From a virus, in IMG/VR virus record IMGVR_UViG_3300033143_002018, positions 1 through 43,922 of that record: 43,922 nucleotides of DNA. The stretch is one strand, 5' to 3'. Under the pieces are notes generated by a model, which was not told where the DNA came from, made no database searches, and worked only from the letters and a program-made list of their open reading frames with translations. Below, in pieces: positions 23,027 to 27,673 of this stretch. Numbering within the stretch: the stretch's first letter is position 1; each line of letters begins with the position of its first letter. A program made the position numbers and the translations under genes.

Positions 23027-23171
23027 CTTTTGACTCCTCCATAGCATCTCTATAACCTCTAAGATACCCTTGAGTAAAAGCGTCTTTGATAGTACTAAAA
23101 CCTATAAAATCAATCACAAGTTCGAATACTCTATTAGCTCTTTGGTATATTTCTATTTCTTTATGGTTCAT
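23019..23171 (-). CDS. 50-residue hypothetical protein
   Basis: ATG at 23171 with AAGG six bases upstream, overlapping the stop of the preceding gene by four bases (ATGA). The product (MNHKEIEIYQRANRVFELVI, then FIGFSTIKDAFTQGYLRGYR) is helical with an amphipathic centre and an acidic C-terminus. It ends 8 bases inside the lipoprotein gene. Both overlaps and the ribosome-binding site support a real gene. No family recognised. Confidence 0.65.
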   Translation of the reverse strand: MNHKEIEIYQRANRVFELVIDFIGFSTIKDAFTQGYLRGYRDAMEESKDV

Positions 23172-23371
23172 TTCTTACCTTTTTTAGTCTGTTTAATCTT
23201 TCTTTCTAACAAACACTCTCCTAAAGCGGTAGAACCTAACTTCTTTTTTAGGACACACTTAAAGTACTCTTGTTGACAGGTGAGTTGGTACTGATCCACT
23301 TGCTCTGCGCTCATTAGTTTGATTGGTTTTACTTGACACAACATTGCTATTGCCATTATTATTTGAATCAT
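23168..23371 (-). CDS. small exported protein, hypothetical
   Basis: 67 residues with an N-terminal hydrophobic segment (MIQIIMAIAMLCQVKP) and a basic, Cys-containing remainder (LTCQQEYFKC, GEC, then KIKQTKKGKK). It looks secreted or membrane-anchored with possible disulfides. It overlaps the 40-aa gene upstream (ATGA) and the 50-aa gene downstream (ATGA) by four bases each. No family recognised. Confidence 0.72.
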   Translation of the reverse strand: MIQIIMAIAMLCQVKPIKLMSAEQVDQYQLTCQQEYFKCVLKKKLGSTALGECLLERKIKQTKKGKK

Positions 23372-23490
23372 TTGTTATCCTTCTGTTTAATTTTCTCTAT
23401 CTCTACCTTAGAATCACAATACTTGTCGTATGCCTCAGACAAGTAGGCTAGAAGTATTACTACACCCAAAAATATAAGTCCTGAACTCAT
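23368..23490 (-). CDS. 40-residue single-span membrane peptide
   Basis: ATG at 23490 with AGGAGG upstream. The product begins MSSGLIFLGVVILLAYLSEA, a single membrane segment, then a charged tail (SKVEIEKIKQKDNK). The stop overlaps the next gene as ATGA. The strong ribosome-binding site and coupling support translation. Possible roles are a holin-like or regulatory membrane peptide; unproven. Confidence 0.65.
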   Translation of the reverse strand: MSSGLIFLGVVILLAYLSEAYDKYCDSKVEIEKIKQKDNK

Positions 23491-23587
23491 TCCGCCTCCT
23501 GTCTTTGTCAAATTTGGTAGTACGTTTAATAAAACTGGTTGTCTTGTCCCCAGCCTCTAGTTCGACACAATCTAGTATACTTGTCAT
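23435..23587 (-). CDS. possible 50-residue ORF overlapping the membrane peptide in another frame
   Basis: ATG at 23587, overlapping the stop of an 11-codon leader by four bases. The product begins MTSILDCVELEAGDKTTSFI and is basic in the middle (KFDKDRRRNEFR). Its last 56 bases overlap the membrane-peptide gene in a different frame, and it lacks a strong ribosome-binding site. It may be real, translated by coupling, or a chance frame. Confidence 0.3.
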   Translation of the reverse strand: MTSILDCVELEAGDKTTSFIKRTTKFDKDRRRNEFRTYIFGCSNTSSLLV

Positions 23588-23619
23588 ACCATCACCGCAG
23601 CTGTGAATATGTTAATCAT
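23584..23619 (-). CDS. 11-residue leader-like ORF
   Basis: ATG at 23619 directly after AAGGAGGAT, overlapping the stop of the 117-aa gene (ATGA). It encodes MINIFTAAVMV and ends in a four-base overlap with the next frame. The perfect ribosome-binding site suggests translation; function, if any, could be coupling or a tiny membrane peptide. Confidence 0.35.
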   Translation of the reverse strand: MINIFTAAVMV

Positions 23620-23969
23620 TTATCCTCCTTTGGTTTAGGTTGTAGTCCTTTTAGGTAATTATTAGTAGCTTTGATTACATTATCTGGTAACTTAGCTAGC
23701 TCTTTATTATTGGTGAGTGTTTCTAGTCCGCAGATTAGTGCTACATCCTTACTTGTTGGTGTGAGTATTTGAAGTAGTGTTACCATTACCCCAACTATTA
23801 CACTAATAATCAACACATTATAGGCTATCTCAACGCTATGAGCTTTTACACACAATCCACAAGCTATACCCGATAGTGTGGCCGCCAATGTGGATAAAAA
23901 GATTAATCCCGCCAGTGCCTCCTTCACATTGTCTAGTCTAGTCCATAAATATAAATTAAATTTACTCAT
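23616..23969 (-). CDS. membrane protein, hypothetical
   Basis: 117 residues with two or three membrane segments: ALAGLIFLSTLAATLSGIAC (about 18-37) and NVLIISVIVGVMVTLLQIL (about 51-69), then a soluble helical tail ending KPKEDK. It overlaps the next exported protein gene by four bases. It could be holin-like by topology, but size and tail are atypical and no lysin is visible nearby, so the function is left open. Confidence 0.75.
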   Translation of the reverse strand: MSKFNLYLWTRLDNVKEALAGLIFLSTLAATLSGIACGLCVKAHSVEIAYNVLIISVIVGVMVTLLQILTPTSKDVALICGLETLTNNKELAKLPDNVIKATNNYLKGLQPKPKEDK

Positions 23970-24484
23970 TTCTTACTCCCAAACATTGTGGTTAAATCTT
24001 CTTTACTGGTGAGCTTTATAGCTCTCTTGGCCAGCTCTCCAGTTTTAAACAACACCTCACCAGAGTTCACATTGCTAATGGCGTAGACACTTATTTTGCC
24101 TCTTCTCCCAATCAATATGTATTTATTGGCAAATGACTTAAAACCCACACCTCCACCATTAAGTGCAAGTGCTAGCAGTTCCAACCTTTGCCTAGCTGCT
24201 CTCTTCTTTGCATAGTGTTGTGCAGTAGCCTTGTCTTTGAACATGTTACCAGCTTTAAAGTTTACTCTATCATACGCATGATTCACTGTGTTTCTGGAAA
24301 CACCATTAGATTCTATCTCATAGTATATAGCCCCTTCCTTAGCTTGCCACCTACCCCCACCACTATTATCCATACTCGTCACTATCTTCTCTAACTCTTT
24401 GATCTTAGTGAGTAGTTCTTCTTTAGTAGCACCTTCTGATGTACAAGGTACGAACAGTAGTCCTAGTATTAATAAATATTTCAT
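23966..24484 (-). CDS. exported hypothetical protein
   Basis: 172 residues starting MKYLLILGLLFVPCTSEGA, a signal peptide. The ATG at 24484 has AGGAGATAAA upstream; an in-frame ATG at 24511 also has a ribosome-binding site but would give a long n-region. After a short helix the mature part contains RWQAKEGAIYYEIESNGVSR and a KAGNMFKDKATAQHYAKKRA stretch. This layout (YY-x-I-x-S-x-G ... GN-x-F-x-(D/T)-K-x-x-A) recurs in many phage proteins of unknown function. The C-terminal part (SFANKYILIGRRGKISVYAI) is beta-rich. Confidence 0.75.
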   Translation of the reverse strand: MKYLLILGLLFVPCTSEGATKEELLTKIKELEKIVTSMDNSGGGRWQAKEGAIYYEIESNGVSRNTVNHAYDRVNFKAGNMFKDKATAQHYAKKRAARQRLELLALALNGGGVGFKSFANKYILIGRRGKISVYAISNVNSGEVLFKTGELAKRAIKLTSKEDLTTMFGSKK

Positions 24485-24495
24485 TTTATCTCCTG

Positions 24496-24600
24496 CTAAC
24501 CAGTTAAACATAATCCTCTCCCAATATAAATCCCAGCCGCCAAGTGAGCTAACATTAAAAATATTATAACCATCCCTATCAAATACGTCTTGGAATTCAC
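24496..24600 (-). CDS. 34-residue membrane peptide, GTG start
   Basis: GTG at 24600 with GGAGG four bases upstream. The product (MNSKTYLIGMVIIFLMLAHL, then AAGIYIGRGLCLTG) is one membrane span. It starts ten bases after the stop of the 74-aa gene and ends twelve bases before the exported-protein ATG. Too short for usual gene calls, but position and ribosome-binding site are good. Confidence 0.55.
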   Translation of the reverse strand: MNSKTYLIGMVIIFLMLAHLAAGIYIGRGLCLTG

Positions 24601-24610
24601 TCTACCTCCT

Positions 24611-24835
24611 TTAATACGTTCGTGTGTACACCACTTCATCTTCTAGAATATCGCAGGACAATGTGTGTATATCTACCGCATTCATAACGTCTTGGTAAGA
24701 GTCGTAAAAGGTGGTTATAGGCGCATAGTCTAGTCCTCCAAGGTACATCTCCCCAAGATCTGCCCAAAATGCAAATTTTTTTACTTGTATCTTGTATTTA
24801 TTGCTTTTTACTCTAACTATTCTAATCTTACTCAT
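24611..24835 (-). CDS. hypothetical protein
   Basis: 74 residues, basic N-terminal beta hairpin (SKIRIVRVKSNKYKIQVKK), then aromatic and acidic regions (FWADLGEMYLGGLDY). It overlaps the ABA-sandwich-like gene upstream by 8 bases. It shows a weak likeness in layout to the 86-aa protein at 27008, which also begins with KLRIEV and a YRIVSG strand. No family recognised. Confidence 0.75.
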   Translation of the reverse strand: MSKIRIVRVKSNKYKIQVKKFAFWADLGEMYLGGLDYAPITTFYDSYQDVMNAVDIHTLSCDILEDEVVYTRTY

Positions 24836-25175
24836 ACTTCACTCCTTTAGATTTTAGGGCTACTATGCATACAGCCATTGCAAGAGTGTCTTGGCAATTA
24901 GAACTCCACACCTCTTTGATATCACCGTCATTATAAGCAGATACATCCCACCTAACCCCCACACAACTCTCTCTGTTTATAGAGAAGGATAAATAGTCTA
25001 ATTTTTCAATGATAGTATAGGCGTACATAACATATTTGGAATACTCAGGAACTACGCTCCTGTTACCTCCTAGTTCGGAGTCCCAATGTCCTACTAACTG
25101 ATCATCTTCGTCAGGAGCTATCCCTCCCCAATCAAATATATGTTCTGCAATAAGGCAATCTATTTCTCTACTCAT
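24828..25175 (-). CDS. phage ABA-sandwich-domain-like protein
   Basis: 115 residues beginning MSREIDCLIAEHIFDW, then PEYSKYVMYAYTIIEKL and ending LAMAVCIVALKSKGV. This order (R-E-x-D-x-L-x-A at the start, a PxYSxD/Y helix, and A-x-x-I-x-x-A-L-K-A-x-G at the end) is the pattern of the small 'phage ABA sandwich domain' proteins common in phages, whose function is unknown. The gene sits among small membrane-protein genes. Family call from motif reading. Confidence 0.65.
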   Translation of the reverse strand: MSREIDCLIAEHIFDWGGIAPDEDDQLVGHWDSELGGNRSVVPEYSKYVMYAYTIIEKLDYLSFSINRESCVGVRWDVSAYNDGDIKEVWSSNCQDTLAMAVCIVALKSKGVKYE

Positions 25176-25209
25176 GTTCAGTTCCTTTGTTGTTCTTTTC
25201 GTAGTCTTA

Positions 25210-25237
25210 CATCAGCCTGAATTGCTCCGAGCTGATG
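25210..25237 (-). other. hairpin after the lipoprotein gene with CTCGGAG in its loop
   Basis: CATCAGC (25210-25216) pairs with GCTGATG (25231-25237), seven base pairs with a 14-base loop. On the transcript the loop contains CTCGG plus AG at the stem edge, the same heptamer that closes the structured RNA at 25581-25724. No U-run follows, so it is not a standard terminator. Confidence 0.5.
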
Positions 25238-25240
25238 CTG

Positions 25241-25558
25241 TTATTTAGTACACAAATCATCTGCATTCTCGGCTGTGAGTAGTTCTTCTATTGTACTGGA
25301 CTCTATTTCTTCTTCGTCTTCCGTAGATAAGTGTCCTTTCGTGAAGTGGAAAACAAAGTTCGTTATGGTGTAGTACCCTAAAGAAGATCTATCACAGTGT
25401 ACATACATATCCACCAACACATTTCCAGAAGCTCCGTATCTTCCTACGTTTTCATAACCTTTTGAGAACCTTCCATAATAAATCGAAGTTTCAGGCTCTG
25501 GTGGTTTCATTGTAGCACATCCTAACAACAAGGTCAACACCAATAAACATTTAATCAT
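25241..25558 (-). CDS. lipoprotein
   Basis: 105 residues with signal peptide MIKCLLVLTLLLGCATMKPP and lipobox LLGC (lipidated Cys14). The mature part is Tyr/Gly-rich (YYGRFSKGYENVGRYGASG), then has beta strands and an acidic end (EDEEEIESSTIEELL) finishing with a Cys. AGGAGTG upstream supports the start. The gene lies between the structured RNA and a hairpin, so it may be post-transcriptionally regulated. Function unknown. Confidence 0.8.
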   Translation of the reverse strand: MIKCLLVLTLLLGCATMKPPEPETSIYYGRFSKGYENVGRYGASGNVLVDMYVHCDRSSLGYYTITNFVFHFTKGHLSTEDEEEIESSTIEELLTAENADDLCTK

Positions 25559-25580
25559 CCCACACTCCTATTAAATTGTT

Positions 25581-25724
25581 CTCGGAGGGCAGTCGTGACC
25601 TGCCATCTATTTCTAGCGAAGGGTGCTACCCTCAGTGTGTCTCCAAGATGTAGTAGATTGTCTCACTTTTGGGGAGGTCGACTACCTCATTACTACTACA
25701 CCTAACTTCCCACACCGCTCCGAG
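25581..25724 (-). ncRNA. candidate structured RNA of unknown family
   Basis: On the minus strand, P1 is CTCGGAG (25724-25718) with CTCCGAG (25587-25581). Directly inside is P2, CGGTGTG with CACACTG, including one G-U pair. P3 is TGTAGTAG with CTACTACA. P4 is GAGGT-AGTCG-ACCTC. After P2 closes come AGGGT-AGC-ACCCT, a CTA-GAAA-TAG mini-hairpin with a GNRA loop, and GGCAG-(7)-CTGCC, before P1 closes. Nearly the whole 144 bases can pair as a multi-branch structure. No tRNA T-loop or known riboswitch core was recognised. It lies in the leader of the lipoprotein gene 25241-25558. It could be a small RNA, a cis-regulator or a nuclease-resistant element. Confidence 0.55.
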
Positions 25725-25727
25725 ATA

Positions 25728-25811
25728 TTATTTCTTTCTTAACCAGTCTACTATCTTACTGGATATCATCACACTTAATGCAGCTATGATAACCGCTTGT
25801 TCCCAAGTCAT
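25728..25811 (-). CDS. 27-residue membrane peptide
   Basis: ATG at 25811 overlapping the stop of the upstream lipoprotein by four bases (ATGA). The product MTWEQAVIIAALSVMISSK then IVDWLRKK is one hydrophobic or amphipathic helix with a basic end, resembling small toxin-like or holin-like peptides. It ends four bases before the structured RNA. The evidence is the coupling and composition only. Confidence 0.5.
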   Translation of the reverse strand: MTWEQAVIIAALSVMISSKIVDWLRKK

Positions 25812-26041
25812 TTTACATTCTCCGATGAGCAGGTATATATTGTTTGAGTATAGCTCGCACCTAAGATCATTTTATAGTCTGTAGTTATGATAGTATAGTA
25901 TTTAGGATAACAGTGAGCTTCAATACTACTCATGTTTGGGAAAATTCCCCAAGTCATTGAGGAGTACTTAGTTCCAACCTCACCTGTAGAAGTAGTAATA
26001 CACCCTGTCAACAACAAACTCATCAAAATTAATCTAATCAT
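25808..26041 (-). CDS. lipoprotein
   Basis: 77 residues, signal peptide MIRLILMSLLLTGCITTSTG with lipobox LTGC. The mature part is short and beta-rich with several Tyr and three Cys (EAHCYPKYYTII, TIYTCSSENVK). It overlaps the membrane-anchored protein upstream by 8 bases. It has the general look of a small outer-membrane lipoprotein such as an o-spanin or exclusion factor; this is not proven. Confidence 0.78.
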   Translation of the reverse strand: MIRLILMSLLLTGCITTSTGEVGTKYSSMTWGIFPNMSSIEAHCYPKYYTIITTDYKMILGASYTQTIYTCSSENVK

Positions 26042-26318
26042 TCTGTTTCATCCTTTGTTCAAGTTGCTCTTTAGTATATCTCCAGCCTCTGGCATCAGCT
26101 TCTTGGAGAGTGCAAATCTGAACAGATTCTACACCATATTGATCCCATAAAGGTAAGTAAAGACAACCTGTAGTACCAAGAGCAGTAACTAAATCATCTG
26201 ATATTCTCGCACTAGTTATATAAACTTCTTTCCTTACTAAATTGGGTGGAGACATCACCGTTCCAATCACCGCACCTACTACCATAGCCACTAATATTGT
26301 TACGAAGTTGGTCATCAT
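26034..26318 (-). CDS. membrane-anchored hypothetical protein
   Basis: 94 residues: one N-terminal membrane span (NFVTILVAMVVGAVIGTVMS) followed by a ~70-residue periplasmic domain with two Cys (GTTGCLYLPLWDQYGVESVQ, ICTLQEADARGW) and a charged helix at the end. It overlaps neighbours by four and eight bases. The partner gene downstream is a lipoprotein, so the pair could act across the periplasm, as spanins do; this is inferred. Confidence 0.72.
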   Translation of the reverse strand: MMTNFVTILVAMVVGAVIGTVMSPPNLVRKEVYITSARISDDLVTALGTTGCLYLPLWDQYGVESVQICTLQEADARGWRYTKEQLEQRMKQND

Positions 26319-26518
26319 TTAGTCTCCTTATTACTTATATCTACGCTAAACAAGTTAGTGATTAACTTTACAATGTAGTAAGCTCCGCTCCAACCTACTA
26401 CAAACTTTAGTAGAGGTATCAAACCACTGATTACAAAGTAAGTGATTACTGCAGAGCTAGCATCCCCAGACACTGTTTTTAATAGTTCTACTATTTGAGT
26501 TAAATTTTCAGCTTCCAT
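26315..26518 (-). CDS. small membrane protein
   Basis: 67 residues with one or two membrane segments (AVITYFVISGLIPLLKFVVG, SGAYYIVKLITNLF), N-terminal acidic helix. ATG at 26518 preceded by GGAGATACA. Overlaps its neighbours by 11 and 4 bases. Topology would fit a small holin, but nothing else identifies it. Confidence 0.7.
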   Translation of the reverse strand: MEAENLTQIVELLKTVSGDASSAVITYFVISGLIPLLKFVVGWSGAYYIVKLITNLFSVDISNKETK

Positions 26519-26735
26519 TGTATCTCCTTTTAATTGTTAATCTTATGTTATGATGTTTTACTATGTCTTGTATCAACACCTTCAAAACAAAAGCGGCAAG
26601 AGGCCAACTAAATGTACTACAAAAAGCCGACCCAAATACTGTACCAAAACTCCACCCAGTTTTGCGTGTTTCTAGTAGGAGTAGTAACACAAAAGCAATT
26701 ATACAACCTAGAAAATATCCTTCAATTGGAGTCAT
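26508..26735 (-). CDS. small membrane protein
   Basis: 75 residues with two membrane segments (YFLGCIIAFVLLLLLETRK, then FSWPLAAFVLKVLIQDI) and a strongly basic C-terminus (RLTIKRRYNGS). It overlaps the gene upstream by 14 bases and the 67-aa gene by 11. No family recognised. Confidence 0.7.
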   Translation of the reverse strand: MTPIEGYFLGCIIAFVLLLLLETRKTGWSFGTVFGSAFCSTFSWPLAAFVLKVLIQDIVKHHNIRLTIKRRYNGS

Positions 26736-27018
26736 TCTTATACACCTCTTCTTTAGTTTCTATATAGTCTGCGTTGCATATAAACTCTTTGTTAGTTGTC
26801 CAACTAACGTCCACAGTCCAAGCATCTGAACACTCTCCTATAAAATAAGCAATAAAAGGTTCTCCTATCTTAAAAGGAATCACTTGTTTAGTTGACAAAG
26901 ATATGTGCTTCTGCTTATACTTTCCGTACGTATCAATAAGATAGTTGTACGTTCCGTCATCTTCCTGACCAACAACAGTAAGGCTCATGTAAGATAGAAA
27001 TACCATTTTAATCCACAT
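26722..27018 (-). CDS. small exported protein, hypothetical
   Basis: 98 residues starting MWIKMVFLSYMSLTVVGQED, a likely signal peptide. The ATG at 27018 is preferred because GGAGG lies seven bases upstream; an earlier in-frame ATG at 27051 would add a hydrophilic extension. The mature domain is beta-rich with two Cys (FIGECSDAWTVDVSW, EFICNADYIE), possibly a disulfide. Overlaps the next upstream gene by 11 bases. Confidence 0.68.
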   Translation of the reverse strand: MWIKMVFLSYMSLTVVGQEDDGTYNYLIDTYGKYKQKHISLSTKQVIPFKIGEPFIAYFIGECSDAWTVDVSWTTNKEFICNADYIETKEEVYKNDSN

Positions 27019-27268
27019 CAACTTTCCTCCACTTTCTTCCAAGCTTTTCAATAGATTCGTTGTGAAGTCTTGTCTCTAATTTTTTTGAGATTATATTCTC
27101 CTCAACCAGTAAAGCTTTTTTAGCTTTTTGTAAAGAAGTCCATCTGTCCCTAAGCGGCTCGCTAACAAAGTCTAAATCTGGAATGCTGTGGATGTGTTTA
27201 GTAAACCATCTTCCACTAACTATTCTATACCTTCCATTACCGTTCACTTCTATTCTTAGTTTGGTCAT
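27008..27268 (-). CDS. hypothetical protein
   Basis: 86 residues, beta-hairpin start (TKLRIEVNGNGRYRIVSGRW) then a helix rich in Lys and Glu (LQKAKKALLVEENIISKKLE). Basic overall. It overlaps the upstream zinc-finger-like gene by four bases (ATGA). No family recognised. Confidence 0.72.
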   Translation of the reverse strand: MTKLRIEVNGNGRYRIVSGRWFTKHIHSIPDLDFVSEPLRDRWTSLQKAKKALLVEENIISKKLETRLHNESIEKLGRKWRKVDVD

Positions 27269-27588
27269 AATCCGCTATCTCCGTGAGTACTTTCATTATA
27301 AGTAGTGTCGCAAAGCTTACACCAAACGTCTCCTCCAGGAAATCCTGAGCCTACCCACTCGTGCTCACAACTAACGTAAGGAGTGGAAGTAGAGTTCCAA
27401 TCAGTACTCATAAACCCTACGATGTCCTCAGGGCATTCTACACTGCCGTAATAATGTCCAGCTGTAGTCCAGCTTCTATAGTTAGATATTATTGGGTACC
27501 TACTATCCCACTGAAACCCTGTCAGAGTAAAGGTATCTCCGTCTCTTGTGAGTACTGTTTTTCCAATATCATCTGCTGTGATTTCCAC
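27265..27588 (-). CDS. hypothetical protein with C-terminal zinc-binding motif
   Basis: 107 residues, GTG start at 27588. The N-terminal half is beta-rich (VLTRDGDTFTLTGFQWDSRY). The C-terminal half contains CEHEW ... WCKLCD, a Cys/His arrangement able to bind one zinc ion. It is the first gene after the RNR terminator, so the small-protein island probably has its own promoter or arises by readthrough. No named family. Confidence 0.68.
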   Translation of the reverse strand: MEITADDIGKTVLTRDGDTFTLTGFQWDSRYPIISNYRSWTTAGHYYGSVECPEDIVGFMSTDWNSTSTPYVSCEHEWVGSGFPGGDVWCKLCDTTYNESTHGDSGL

Positions 27589-27614
27589 TAAAAATATCTC
27601 CTACAAATGTTAAA

Positions 27615-27650
27615 AGCCCGACTACTCCTTTATAATAGAGTAATCAGGCT
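27615..27650 (-). terminator. rho-independent terminator after the RNR gene
   Basis: On the minus strand AGCCTGATTACTC, ten-base loop, GAGTAGTCGGGCT, then TTTT: a 13-pair stem with two G-U pairs. It lies 23 bases after the RNR stop and separates it from the small membrane-protein island. Confidence 0.85.
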
Positions 27651-27673
27651 TAAATGTCAAGCTCTAAATGTAT

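Noticed and set aside
25581-25724. tRNA or tmRNA at the structured region
   Set aside because: The closing stem resembles an acceptor stem but the span is 144 bases and no T-arm consensus, anticodon arm or CCA context was found.
26315-26518. Firm holin assignment for one of the small membrane proteins
   Set aside because: Several proteins in the island fit holin topology equally well and no endolysin is present to anchor a lysis cassette.
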